Source of the DNA: DATKPE01 sp035524335
GTDB taxonomy: Bacteria > Bacteroidota > Ignavibacteria > UBA10030 > SZUA-254
Direction: 5' to 3'
DNA: 64,000 nucleotides
NCBI GenBank assembly: GCA_035524335.1
Contig: DATKPE010000057.1
Location: forward strand, 65,860-129,859
Made by a program: the position numbers and the translations under genes. The stretch's first letter is position 1. Every line of letters starts with the position of its first letter. Positions 23,765 through 32,864 of the stretch are shown one piece after another. The notes beneath the pieces are model-generated. The model was given only the letters and a program-made list of their open reading frames with translations. It had not been told where the DNA came from and did not search any database.

Positions 23765-24894
23765 CAGGTCCGGTTCCCCGCGCGGGCATCGATCGCCTCC
23801 CGGAGAAATCCGATCGTCTGTTCGGCGACGCGATCCCAGTCGAATTTTGCCGCCCAGAGCTCCGCCTCCGCGCCAAGGGCGGCCCGTTCGCCGGCCGAGG
23901 AGAGCAGGCGGATCATTTTGGAGGAGAGATCGGTCAGATCGCCGTACGGATAGAGCAGACCGGTCGTGCCATCCTTCACGGCATCGCGCAGACCAGGGAC
24001 ATCGCTGGCGATGACCGGCGTTCCGCAGGCATTCGCCTCGATGACCGTCAGCCCCCAGCCTTCCTTTGCGGAGGTATTCACGAGAAACCAGACCCTGTTC
24101 AGCAGATCGACTTTGGTATCTTCGTCGACATACCCGGTAAACCTGACAGCCGTGGCGATGCCGCGCCGCCGCGCCAGCTCTTCGAGGTGGGCGCGATAGT
24201 CGCCGTCCCCGATGACGACGAGAGAAGCGTCGGGCGCCTGTTCCCGGACCCGGACAAATGCCTCCAGGAGATGATCGACCGATTTGTATCGTTTCAGCCG
24301 GCCGAAGTAGCCGACGAGCGGTGGTCCCGAGCGCGGCACTCCGGTCCGGCGGTAACGCCGGCGGTCGACGCAGTTGGGCACCAGACGGAGATATTCCTCG
24401 GCAATTCCCTGTTCCATGACTTCGCGCTTCGTGCTTTCGGAAACAATGAAGACGGGAAGACGGGCGGACCGGATGACCCTCAGCGCGAGGGACTCCAGAC
24501 AATAGACATAGAGCGCGGCAGGAATTGAGGTCTCACTGAAAATGCTTTTCCGAAAAAGATGATGAATGATGACAACCGTCGGGCGGCGGACGAACAGCGG
24601 GGTGAAGAACGGTATCTTGTTCATATCGTCGACAACTACGTCGAATGTTTCCCCGCGGAATCGGCGGTAATATTCGTACACCGCCCGGAAGTTGAAGAGA
24701 TATCTTCCGCCGGTTCTGATGACGCGTATCCCGTCGATGATTTCCTCGGCGGGAGCCCCGGGGAAGGCGGAACAGCAGAGCGTCACCTCATGCCCGCGCT
24801 CCGCGATCCGGCGGAAAATCTCGTGCATGTGGACCTCCGCCCCTCCGCCGAGCGGATTTTTGATATCCTGCCAGTTGAGAATGAGAATCTTCAC
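23764..24894 (-). CDS. Glycosyltransferase, GT4 family
   Basis: A protein of about 376 aa with a full GT-B fold. The N-terminus is KILILNWQDIKNPLGGGAEVHMHEI, with the acceptor-side GGGAE loop. The donor domain has VPNCVDRRRY, VGYFGRLKRYKSVDHLLEAF and SAKEGWGLTVIEANACGTPVIA. I favour the GTG at 24894 because the family starts exactly at this strand. A TTG at 24924 would add ten residues and cannot be excluded. It lies 53 bp after the DUF2723 gene and shares one base with the next transferase. It is probably an early or core sugar transferase of the cluster. Confidence 0.88.
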   Translation of the reverse strand: MKILILNWQDIKNPLGGGAEVHMHEIFRRIAERGHEVTLCCSAFPGAPAEEIIDGIRVIRTGGRYLFNFRAVYEYYRRFRGETFDVVVDDMNKIPFFTPLFVRRPTVVIIHHLFRKSIFSETSIPAALYVYCLESLALRVIRSARLPVFIVSESTKREVMEQGIAEEYLRLVPNCVDRRRYRRTGVPRSGPPLVGYFGRLKRYKSVDHLLEAFVRVREQAPDASLVVIGDGDYRAHLEELARRRGIATAVRFTGYVDEDTKVDLLNRVWFLVNTSAKEGWGLTVIEANACGTPVIASDVPGLRDAVKDGTTGLLYPYGDLTDLSSKMIRLLSSAGERAALGAEAELWAAKFDWDRVAEQTIGFLREAIDARAGNRT

Positions 24895-24947
24895 GTCAGG
24901 CCAGCCGTCTCTTGTGGTGGGCAATCCGGTCCATGTTCACTCACTCT

Positions 24948-27686
24948 TCAGTGCCTCTCCCCGGAGTCCCGGGGGGCAGATCCGTGCAGAAGCGCGGAAT
25001 ATCTTCCGATCCGTTCCTCGATCCAGGGCGTCCGCGGATACTGGCTGTCGAGTGCACGGAGCATATCGACCGCTTTCCGGTAATCCCCCCGCATTCCATA
25101 CAAGTCCGCGAGAACCGCCGCCGGGTTCGAGGATGGTTCGGCGGCGAATACCGGACCCGACTTTAGTAATGTCAGACAATGCTCCTCGACGATCCCGGCG
25201 TACTTGCGGAACTGGTCCATATCGCCGACCTCATAGAAACGCTTCGCCACAACATTGGAATATGTCCAGAGCTGTGCGGGAACGGCTTCCACCGGTATCG
25301 TCTCCTCCATTCTCTCAAGGACGCGGCGCGCTTCCCCTCTGTTGTCTCCTTCATGGAGGAAATAATCTGCAATCCTCATGAATCCAAGCCGGTAGTTCAT
25401 CAGAATCCGCTGTTCATTTTCATCGAATGACGCCGCTCCGGCCATGACGTCATGGAAGATAAATCCCGGCCGGGGTCCTGCGGATGGCGCCTGAGGAGGG
25501 GTCATGTAATTCCTCTCCATCGCGGCAATATCGAGGGCGGTGCTTCCGCCCGTTCTCTGCGGCCGGAGCCTGATCGCTGCGCCCTCCATCCAGAGATACC
25601 CGTCCAGCCCGATGCGGGCACTCGGAGGACAGCTGACGGCAAAATAGACCGGTCGTTCCCACGCGTTTGCCGTGATGATATCCCCCACCATGATATCCTG
25701 CACGCGCAGATAGCGGCCGCCGCCGCTGTACGGCAGTCCCTTGAGCTCCCAGACGATCTGCCCCGACGCGCGGACGAGAGAGTCGGTGACGCCCATCATC
25801 CGCATCGTCTCCGGCGGCACCTTCAGACTCATGGTCTGTGGTTCCCACCGGGTGTTTCCCAGCCGGTCGATGTCGGCATCGCTGAGCGACATCCTCAGCG
25901 GCGCCGCGCCATGCGGTCTCTCGTGCTTGAGCTGGTGGTTGTACCACGGCACGTTCACCATGCTCAGGCAGATCACCCGCACATCCGTTCTGATCCCTTC
26001 GACATCCTGCAGATACCAGAGGGGAAACGTGTCGTTGTCGCCGTTGGTGAACAGAATCGCATCCCGCTCGACGCTTTGCAGAAGATTGTACGACGTATCC
26101 CATGCGACGTACATCGCACTCCGGTCATGACTCCTCCAGTTGGCCCGGAGGAGGTTCAGCGGAACGGCCGCCAGGAAGACTACCAGCAGAACCGGGCGCA
26201 GCAGCCGCTGAAGCGAACCGGCCGGCAATACTCCCGGGACCCTCCGGAGCACCGATGCGATCCCGAACGATATCCAGAGTGCGCAGATAAAACAGGCCCC
26301 CACATAGAAATAGTCGCGCTCACGGGGCTGGGGATCCTGCTGATTCTGATAAAGATCGAGCACGATCCCCATGATCAGAAAAATCGTCAGGAGCACGAAA
26401 CCGGTTTTCCTGTCCCGCCGGAACGCCGATATACACCCGGCACAGGCAAGCACGAGGGGAATTCCCCAGGTATCGCTCCAGGAAACCCCCGCGTCGTCCC
26501 CCGTTCCGCCGACTCCGGCGAGGTTCCAGAGCATGTAGCGGATGAACATATGCTCCGTCTGATACCGCCAGAGAAAATCGAGGTCGCCGGAGTAGTTCTC
26601 CCGCGTCGGCGCGTGCATCTGATCGCTCGACCACCGGCGGGGGAACAACGCCTTCTCGAACCGGCCGGTCGAATTGTCGTACGTGACGCCGGTCAGGATC
26701 GGCGTTTCGCCATACTGCTCGCGGGTCAGATAGCGGGTCAGACCCGCGAAATCGCCCGGGCTGTTTTCCTTGATCGGGAGATCGGGGACGTTTGCCCGGA
26801 TGAGAACCTGTGTGTATGTTGTGAACCCGAGCAGAATCAGGAGCAGAGCGGACAGCACCATGAAGGGGACCCGCCGGCGGTTCAGATAACTCCTCGCCGC
26901 AGCAAACAGCCCCGCACCCACAAGGATCGGGGGCAACACCCGGACTGCGTCGAATCGTCCTCCGCCAAGTTCCCCCGCCAGCATGCCGGGCAGAATCTGC
27001 GCGATACCGGGATAGACGACAAAGAATGAGCCGGCCGCCACAGCCGCGAAGAGCAGGAACGATTTCGGAGTCACCTCGTACAGCCGGAAATAGATGATCA
27101 TCAGGATCGGGATGATGATCAGGAGAGCCAGAATATGGACCCCCATTGCAAGACCGAGGAGATAGGCGATGAGAAGAAGATATCTGTCGCTCCCCGGCTC
27201 ATCCGCCTCCTCCCTCCACCGGAGTGCGAGCCAGAGGCATGCGGCGACGAACAGCATGGCCATCCCATAGACCTCCGCTTCGATCGAATTATCCCAGTAG
27301 GTCGTCATGAACGCAAGCGAGAGTGCGCCGACCGCCGCGCTTCCGTTGACGACGATACGGTCCCTGCCGTACACAGACCGGAGGAGGATTGTGCCGCTGA
27401 GGTAGAGGAATACGATACCAGCCGCGCTCGCCACGGCGGAAACGGTGTGCATGCGGGCGGCAATGTCCTCACGGAACGGAATGATCGAGGCAACCCTGGC
27501 CAGAAGGATGAAAAGGGGCGAACCGGGGGGATGCGGGACCTGGAGCAGTCGCGCCGCGGCGCAGAACTCCCCCACATCCCAGAACACCACCGTAGCCGAC
27601 AGGGTCCTGAGATACACCGACAGTGCGGTCACGAAAACCGCCAGCGCAATCAGCCGGTGAATCGATTTTTCAGATAACTGTCTCAT
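24948..27686 (-). CDS. DUF2723 (GT117-type) polytopic membrane protein with C-terminal TPR-like repeats
   Basis: A 912-aa protein. Residues 1-560 hold about 11-13 transmembrane helices in a GT-C/PMT-like arrangement. The acidic motif of the first luminal loop (VVFWDVGEFCAAARLLQVPHPPGSP) is the DUF2723 hallmark. Residues about 560-700 form a soluble domain with DGYLWMEG. The C-terminal third is helical and TPR-like (SNVVAKRFYEVGDMDQF, then LADLYGMRGDYRKAVDML). The family is found in Bacteroidota-type genomes and is classed with lipid-linked sugar transferases acting outside the membrane. It is probably the first gene of the glycan operon, with a weak candidate promoter at 27796-27824. Confidence 0.87.
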   Translation of the reverse strand: MRQLSEKSIHRLIALAVFVTALSVYLRTLSATVVFWDVGEFCAAARLLQVPHPPGSPLFILLARVASIIPFREDIAARMHTVSAVASAAGIVFLYLSGTILLRSVYGRDRIVVNGSAAVGALSLAFMTTYWDNSIEAEVYGMAMLFVAACLWLALRWREEADEPGSDRYLLLIAYLLGLAMGVHILALLIIIPILMIIYFRLYEVTPKSFLLFAAVAAGSFFVVYPGIAQILPGMLAGELGGGRFDAVRVLPPILVGAGLFAAARSYLNRRRVPFMVLSALLLILLGFTTYTQVLIRANVPDLPIKENSPGDFAGLTRYLTREQYGETPILTGVTYDNSTGRFEKALFPRRWSSDQMHAPTRENYSGDLDFLWRYQTEHMFIRYMLWNLAGVGGTGDDAGVSWSDTWGIPLVLACAGCISAFRRDRKTGFVLLTIFLIMGIVLDLYQNQQDPQPRERDYFYVGACFICALWISFGIASVLRRVPGVLPAGSLQRLLRPVLLVVFLAAVPLNLLRANWRSHDRSAMYVAWDTSYNLLQSVERDAILFTNGDNDTFPLWYLQDVEGIRTDVRVICLSMVNVPWYNHQLKHERPHGAAPLRMSLSDADIDRLGNTRWEPQTMSLKVPPETMRMMGVTDSLVRASGQIVWELKGLPYSGGGRYLRVQDIMVGDIITANAWERPVYFAVSCPPSARIGLDGYLWMEGAAIRLRPQRTGGSTALDIAAMERNYMTPPQAPSAGPRPGFIFHDVMAGAASFDENEQRILMNYRLGFMRIADYFLHEGDNRGEARRVLERMEETIPVEAVPAQLWTYSNVVAKRFYEVGDMDQFRKYAGIVEEHCLTLLKSGPVFAAEPSSNPAAVLADLYGMRGDYRKAVDMLRALDSQYPRTPWIEERIGRYSALLHGSAPRDSGERH

Positions 27687-27795
27687 GAAACGGTGCTGTC
27701 CGCCGGAAGCCGGAATTTCGGATCGTGCGGCGATATTCGCATATGGTGGCTGTATTCAGGCCGTTCGGGCGTTCCCCGGCCGGCTAAGTCCAGCT

Positions 27796-27824
27796 AATAT
27801 AGCAGAATGGGCGGTGAAATGAAA
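27796..27824 (-). promoter_or_regulatory. Weak candidate promoter of the glycan operon
   Basis: On the minus strand TTTCAT (27819-27824), 17 bp, TATATT (27796-27801), about 105 nt before the DUF2723 ATG. The -35 match is poor. The 202-bp gap (27687-27888) contains nothing else I can identify. Confidence 0.35.
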
Positions 27825-27888
27825 GGCGGTGAGACGCCAGACCCCGGTCGTACCCTGCCAGATAGCGGTTGCGGTGGATTGGTCCGGT

Positions 27889-29043
27889 TCAGACCGGCGC
27901 CGTCTCCGGGAGAAGGAGCCGGACGATTTCGTCGCAGTACAGAAACCCCCGGTCGGTCAGCCGGACGACATGGTCTTCGCGGACGAGCATACCGTCGGAC
28001 TCCCACCGGCGGATCCGGTCGTCCAGGCGGCGGGTGCGTTCCTCGTCGTCCCCGGCCCCGATCGTCCTGAGATCCAGTTCACCGGTCCGGAGCGACAGCA
28101 TGAGTGATTCGTCCATGATCTGGCCGGGCGTCAGATGTTCACTCCCCGCCACCGGAGCACGCCCGGACGAGAGTGCATCGAGGTAGGTCCGGAGATTTGC
28201 GATGTTCCACCACCTGCGGCGATCCCGGAAGGAATGTGCCGAGGGTCCGAAACCGAGATAGTTTTCATGCCGCCAATAAGCGAGGTTGTGCCTGCATTGA
28301 TACCCGGACCGGGCATAATTCGAGACCTCATAGTGTGCGTAGCCGGCGCTTCGCAGTGCATCGATCGTCCAGAGATACATCTCCGCCTCCAGCTCGGTCG
28401 GAGGAACGGCTACCAATCCCTGGCTGACCATGCGGGCGAGCGGCGTCCCCTGTTCGACGATCAGATTATAGGCGGAGATATGTTCCACCCCGAGCCCGAT
28501 CGCCTCCCGGATGTTGGACCGCCACCGCTCGGCCGTCTGTGAAGGAAGGGCGAAGATGAGATCGATGTTGACATTATCGAAACCGGCCCGCCGGGCGCGA
28601 CGGACCGCTTCCCGCGCCTCCGCCGCATCATGGATGCGCGTCAGGAACCTCAGTTCGTCCTCGTGGAACGACTGAACCCCGATGCTGAGCCTGTTGATCC
28701 CGAGCGACCGGTAGGCATGCAGTTTTTCCCCGTCGATCGTGCCGGGATTCGCCTCCAGCGTCACTTCACAGGAGGGATCGATCCGGAACCGGGAGTGAAG
28801 ATGCCTAAGAATCCGTTCCAGCTGTGCCGGCGTCAGGAGCGACGGCGTTCCTCCGCCGAAAAAAACCGACGTCACCGTTTCGGCACCGCCGTATTCCTCA
28901 TACAGACCGATCTCGTCCGTAAGCGCACTGCAGAACTGTTCGATTCCATCGAGATGTTCGATCGAATAAAAATCGCAGTAGAGGCACTTGTGTTCGCAGA
29001 ACGGAATATGGAGATAGAGTCCGGACAGAGACAGCCCCCTCAC
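27889..29043 (-). CDS. hemW: HemW-like radical SAM heme chaperone
   Basis: A 384-aa protein with the radical-SAM cluster motif CEHKCLYC near residue 15 and the YLHIPFC lead-in. Its C-terminal half carries CRHNLAYWRHENYLGFGPSAHSF, the HNxxYW motif of HemW. HemW was long annotated as oxygen-independent coproporphyrinogen III oxidase but is now regarded as a heme-trafficking chaperone for respiratory enzymes; HemN proper has a fourth Cys spacing (CxxxCxxCxC) that is absent here. It overlaps the second signal peptidase gene by 4 bases and is the last gene of lepA-lepB-lepB-hemW. Confidence 0.9.
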   Translation of the reverse strand: MRGLSLSGLYLHIPFCEHKCLYCDFYSIEHLDGIEQFCSALTDEIGLYEEYGGAETVTSVFFGGGTPSLLTPAQLERILRHLHSRFRIDPSCEVTLEANPGTIDGEKLHAYRSLGINRLSIGVQSFHEDELRFLTRIHDAAEAREAVRRARRAGFDNVNIDLIFALPSQTAERWRSNIREAIGLGVEHISAYNLIVEQGTPLARMVSQGLVAVPPTELEAEMYLWTIDALRSAGYAHYEVSNYARSGYQCRHNLAYWRHENYLGFGPSAHSFRDRRRWWNIANLRTYLDALSSGRAPVAGSEHLTPGQIMDESLMLSLRTGELDLRTIGAGDDEERTRRLDDRIRRWESDGMLVREDHVVRLTDRGFLYCDEIVRLLLPETAPV

Positions 29044-29810
29044 TCAACGACATGACAGATGCGATCCCATCGCACCCGGCCGTCGCCTCCGGCCGGTGAG
29101 ATACCCGAACGATTGACCGACCAGTAGACCATCTCGACAGTCCCTTCAACGAGGTTTTCGGGGAGGAGCCCCCAGGCGCGGCTGTCGTAGCTGTGATCGG
29201 CATTATCGCCGAGGACGAAGTAGTAACTCCGGTCGACCCGATAACGTTCGGACGGACGACCGTCGATAAGAACGAGACCGTTCCGGAGTGAAATATCGTG
29301 CCCTTCGCCGCGGATCAGACCCGACCAGCGTCCGATATTCTCGGGCGAGAGGAGGAGCGTCTCGCCGCGATGCGGAACCGGCATCGGTTCGCTCAGGCGG
29401 GCGAGCTGGACAAACGCAGACCCGCGGGTGACGCGGGCAACGGGGCGACCGTTCACGAAAAGTGTCTGCCGGTCGGCCAGGAGCGTGTCGCCCGGAACCG
29501 CAGCACAGCGTTTGACAAAATAGGGGTGGTCCGGGTCGTCGGCGGGATCCACGGGGAGCCGGAAGAGAAGAATGTCGCCGGGGCGGACAGCCCGCAGTGC
29601 AGGCAGAGTGAGGAATGAGGCAGTCCGGGACCTTCCGTCGTCGGGCGGCATGCCGTGGATCAGCTTATTGACCAGCACATAGTCGCCCGGAAGAAGCGCC
29701 GTTTCCATGGAGGGGGAGGGAATGAACACGACCCCGACGATAAACGTCTTCAGAACGAGTGCGAGCGCCACGGAGGCGCCCGCAATGAGGATGTAATCCC
29801 TGAACCGCAT
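29040..29810 (-). CDS. lepB: Signal peptidase I (paralogue 2)
   Basis: A 256-aa inner-membrane protease with one N-terminal anchor (about residues 7-30). The catalytic Ser is in IPSPSMETALLPGD, the catalytic Lys in YFVKRCAAVPGD, and the box E motif reads VLGDNADHSYDSRAWG. It removes signal peptides from exported proteins. A second signal peptidase lies directly upstream, 39 bp away. The two share the same motif layout but differ in the middle, where this copy is shorter. Both have intact dyads, so both should be active. Confidence 0.92.
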   Translation of the reverse strand: MRFRDYILIAGASVALALVLKTFIVGVVFIPSPSMETALLPGDYVLVNKLIHGMPPDDGRSRTASFLTLPALRAVRPGDILLFRLPVDPADDPDHPYFVKRCAAVPGDTLLADRQTLFVNGRPVARVTRGSAFVQLARLSEPMPVPHRGETLLLSPENIGRWSGLIRGEGHDISLRNGLVLIDGRPSERYRVDRSYYFVLGDNADHSYDSRAWGLLPENLVEGTVEMVYWSVNRSGISPAGGDGRVRWDRICHVVE

Positions 29811-29849
29811 GATGATGACGGACAGCGCGCCGCAGGCGCGGCGGTCCGG

Positions 29850-30749
29850 TTATTTCACCAGCGTCCCGAACCGGTTCCACCGGACCGAGGCAAGCTTCTC
29901 CGCGAAACGGAAAATCGGCGCGTCGGGATCCCACGACCAGTAGACGATCAGCGGCGTTCCGACGATCGATTCGACAGGGACGAATCCCCAGAACCGGCTG
30001 TCGAGACTATTGTCGCGGTTGTCGCCCATCCCGAAGGCGTACTCGCGTTCGACCGTATAGGTCGACTGTTCGCGGTTGTCGATATAAATCTTACCGTCCC
30101 GCATATCGACGGCGTGTCCCTCGCGGCGGATGAAGGTATCCCACCGGTCGTAATTGTCGGCGTTCAGTTCGAGCTTCTCTCCCTTCGACGGAATGACGAT
30201 CGGGCCGTAATTATCCTCATTCCACGGCGCACCCTTCGGAAAAATGCGGGCATCGGCGTATCCCGGCGGCTTTTCCAGAGGAGAATTGAATTTGACATTC
30301 CGCGGAACCGGTATCGGCTTGCCGTTCACGGTGACGACCCGGTGGTTGATCTGCAGTGTGTCCCCGGAGAGCGCGACGCACCGCTTCAGATAGTAGGCAA
30401 ATTCCTCCGGCTGGGTTTCATCGCGGTAGCCAGGGAACATGAAAACGATGACGTCGCCCCGCTCGACGTGCCAGAACGCGGGAAGCTTGAACGCCGGCAG
30501 TTTGTAATTCGTGAACGGCACGGTGCGGGGGGTCGTTCCGCCGAACACGAATTTGTTCACAAGGAGAAAATCACCGGTCATGATTTCGTTCTCCATCGAT
30601 CCGGTGGGAACTTCGAACGATGCGAGAACGAAACTGTTGAGGACCAGGAACGCACCGACGATGATGCCGAATTCCTTCAGCCACGCCGTGACGCCGCCCC
30701 TCGGCTCGTCTGCTTTTACCGGTTTCTTCTGATCGCCTGCTTTTGCCAT
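29850..30749 (-). CDS. lepB: Signal peptidase I (paralogue 1)
   Basis: A 299-aa protein with a charged N-terminus, one membrane anchor (about residues 25-45), catalytic Ser in EVPTGSMENEIMTGD, catalytic Lys in YYLKRCVALSGD and box E FGMGDNRDNSLDSRFWG. It is longer than paralogue 2 because of an inserted loop (PLEKPPGYADARIFPKGAPW). It follows lepA by 15 bp, the lepA-lepB order known from many bacteria. The tandem duplication may reflect heavy secretion, since this region and its neighbours encode many signal-peptide and type IX cargo proteins, or different substrate preferences. Confidence 0.93.
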   Translation of the reverse strand: MAKAGDQKKPVKADEPRGGVTAWLKEFGIIVGAFLVLNSFVLASFEVPTGSMENEIMTGDFLLVNKFVFGGTTPRTVPFTNYKLPAFKLPAFWHVERGDVIVFMFPGYRDETQPEEFAYYLKRCVALSGDTLQINHRVVTVNGKPIPVPRNVKFNSPLEKPPGYADARIFPKGAPWNEDNYGPIVIPSKGEKLELNADNYDRWDTFIRREGHAVDMRDGKIYIDNREQSTYTVEREYAFGMGDNRDNSLDSRFWGFVPVESIVGTPLIVYWSWDPDAPIFRFAEKLASVRWNRFGTLVK

Positions 30750-30764
30750 AGGATGTCCTTTGAG

Positions 30765-32564
30765 TTATTCATCTTCCATTGCCAGAACGGCAAGAAACGC
30801 TTCCTGGGGAATTTCCACCCTTCCCACCTGTTTCATACGTTTCTTCCCCTCCTTTTGTTTCTCCAGCAGTTTCCGTTTTCTGGAAATATCGCCGCCGTAA
30901 CATTTTGCGAGAACGTTCTTTCTCATCGCCGAAATGGAATCGCGGGCGATGACCTTGCTCCCGATCGCCGCCTGAACCACCACCTCGAACATCTGCCGCG
31001 GAATGAGTTTCCGGAGTTTCGCGCAGAGCTTCTTGCCCCACTCATATGCCTTGTCCCGGTGGACGATGGTGGAGAGAGCGTCGACCGATTCGTTGTTCAG
31101 TAGAATATCGAGCTTGACGAGATCGGAATCGCGGTATTCGAGAAATTCATAGTCGAGCGACGCATATCCCCGCGAGGTCGACTTCAGTTTGTCATAGAAG
31201 TCGAAGATGATCTCCGAAAGGGGGAGTTCGTACCGCAGATCGGCGCGGGTCGGATCGAGATAGGTGGTGTTCCGGTAGACGCCCCTCCGTTCGGTGCAGA
31301 TTTTCATGATGTTGCCGATATATTCGGCCGGCGTGATGATCTGCGCGGTGATGAACGGCTCCGAGATGGTTTCGATTTCGCCGAGCGGCGGCATCAGCGC
31401 GGGGTTATCGACCAGCACGACGGACCGGTCCGTCCGGGTCACCCTGTATTCGACGTTGGGAACGGTCGTGATGAGCTCCTGGCGGTATTCCCGCTCGAGC
31501 CGTTCCTGGATGATTTCCATGTGGAGAAGGCCGAGGAATCCCGCGCGGAATCCGAAACCGAGCGCCACCGATGTTTCGGGTTCGAAGATCAGCGATGCGT
31601 CGTTCATCCGGAGCTTTTCCAGCGAATCCCTCAGCTCGGAAAAATTGTCGGCATTGACGGGATAGAGACCGGCGAAGACCATCGGCTTCGCCTCCTTGTA
31701 ACCGGGGAGCGGGGCATCCGCAGGCCGGTCGGCCGTGGTCACGGTGTCGCCGACCTTGGTGTCGTGCACATCCTTCGCTCCGGGAATGAGGTAGCCGACG
31801 TTGCCGGCGGTCAGTTCCTTCGTCCGGATCCGGGTCATCTCGAGGATCCCGACCTCCTCCGCGTCGAACACCTTGTCGGTGGCAAAAAACCTGACGCGCT
31901 CCTTTTCCCGCAGTGTCCCGTCAAAGATCCTGATGTAGACGATCGAGCCGCGGTAGCCGTCGAAAATCGAATCGAAGATCAGCGCCCGGAGCGGCGCCCC
32001 GGGATCGCCTTTCGGCGGCGGGATATGGCGGACGACCGCCTCCAGGATCTCATCGATGCCGAGTTTCATCTTCGCGCTGGCCAGGATGATATCCTCTTCC
32101 CTGCAGCCGATGAGGTCCATGATCTGATGTTTGACGGTATCGACCATGGCGCCGGGAAGGTCGATCTTGTTGATGACCGGGATGATCTCGAGGCCGGCGT
32201 CGATCGCCAGGTAGAGGTTGCTGATTGTCTGGGCCTCGACCCCCTGTGATGCGTCGACGACGAGGATCGCTCCCTCGCAGGCGTTCAGCGAACGCGAGAC
32301 TTCATAGGAAAAATCGACATGCCCCGGCGTGTCGATGAGGTTGAGGGTGTACTGGTTACCGTCGGCCGCCCGGTATTGCATCTGGATCGCATGGAGCTTG
32401 ATCGTGATCCCCCGTTCCTGTTCCAGCTCCATGTCGTCGAGCACCTGATTGGTCTTCATCTCCCGTTCGGTGATCGTGCCGGTGCGTTCCAGCAGACGGT
32501 CGGCGATCGTCGATTTCCCGTGATCGATGTGCGCTATGATGCAAAAATTCCGAAGAAATTCCAT
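30765..32564 (-). CDS. lepA: Elongation factor 4 (LepA)
   Basis: A 599-aa translational GTPase. It starts MEFLRNFCIIAHIDHGKST (P-loop AHIDHGKS), with switch II DTPGHVDF and NKID for guanine. The LepA-specific C-terminal domain has ICTERRGVYRNTTYLDPTRADLRYELPLSEI and ends KQKEGKKRMKQVGRVEIPQEAFLAVL. It promotes ribosome back-translocation and aids initiation under stress. The open frame runs 91 codons further upstream, but the correct start matches the family. The gene is preceded by a promoter at 32639-32667 and a hairpin close to the predicted 5' end. Confidence 0.95.
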   Translation of the reverse strand: MEFLRNFCIIAHIDHGKSTIADRLLERTGTITEREMKTNQVLDDMELEQERGITIKLHAIQMQYRAADGNQYTLNLIDTPGHVDFSYEVSRSLNACEGAILVVDASQGVEAQTISNLYLAIDAGLEIIPVINKIDLPGAMVDTVKHQIMDLIGCREEDIILASAKMKLGIDEILEAVVRHIPPPKGDPGAPLRALIFDSIFDGYRGSIVYIRIFDGTLREKERVRFFATDKVFDAEEVGILEMTRIRTKELTAGNVGYLIPGAKDVHDTKVGDTVTTADRPADAPLPGYKEAKPMVFAGLYPVNADNFSELRDSLEKLRMNDASLIFEPETSVALGFGFRAGFLGLLHMEIIQERLEREYRQELITTVPNVEYRVTRTDRSVVLVDNPALMPPLGEIETISEPFITAQIITPAEYIGNIMKICTERRGVYRNTTYLDPTRADLRYELPLSEIIFDFYDKLKSTSRGYASLDYEFLEYRDSDLVKLDILLNNESVDALSTIVHRDKAYEWGKKLCAKLRKLIPRQMFEVVVQAAIGSKVIARDSISAMRKNVLAKCYGGDISRKRKLLEKQKEGKKRMKQVGRVEIPQEAFLAVLAMEDE

Positions 32565-32611
32565 GAGGCGGAGAAATCTGACTGATCTGTGATCCGATGC
32601 GTTAAATACAA

Positions 32612-32633
32612 ATCCCGCTGTACCGAGCGGGAT
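32612..32633 (-). repeat. Hairpin at the predicted 5' end of the lepA mRNA
   Basis: A perfect 8-bp inverted repeat ATCCCGCT / AGCGGGAT with a 6-nt loop. The promoter TATATT (32639-32644) is only 5 nt upstream on the minus strand, so the RNA should begin at or near the stem. It may protect the lepA-lepB transcript from decay, or act in early termination (a weak TTTGTATTT follows). Confidence 0.6.
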
Positions 32634-32638
32634 GGAAA

Positions 32639-32667
32639 AATATACTATTAAAAGCGTAGATTTGCAA
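32639..32667 (-). promoter_or_regulatory. Promoter of lepA-lepB-lepB-hemW
   Basis: On the minus strand TTGCAA (32662-32667), a 17-bp spacer and TATATT (32639-32644). The divergent S46 peptidase gene begins 200 bp away on the plus strand. The rest of the 32565-32864 gap has T-rich DNA near 32757-32770 and no gene. Confidence 0.65.
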
Positions 32668-32864
32668 CGAATCCACTGCGCCCCGGGCGGAATACCCCAT
32701 ATCCGTCGTCCGATTGCCGGATCTCCTGCATACCGACGCGCCGATCTTGCAGAATTCTCTTTTTTTTCGCATGTTATGCTCGTTACCCCGAAACGGACGC
32801 CTCGTTCTTTATCCGATAACGCTTCAATCGAAACCATTTCTCCAATACAACCCGGAGCATTCAG

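Noticed and set aside
25452..27029. 525-aa plus-strand open frame
   Set aside because: Antisense to the DUF2723 gene, which has clear membrane segments and family motifs.
27800..27905. tRNA-like run GGTTCAGACC near 27885
   Set aside because: It has some T-arm resemblance, but no acceptor stem or anticodon arm could be drawn, and it overlaps the hemW 3' end.
32565..32837. Long N-terminal extension of LepA
   Set aside because: The open frame continues upstream, but it crosses the lepA promoter and hairpin and would add 91 residues absent from the family.
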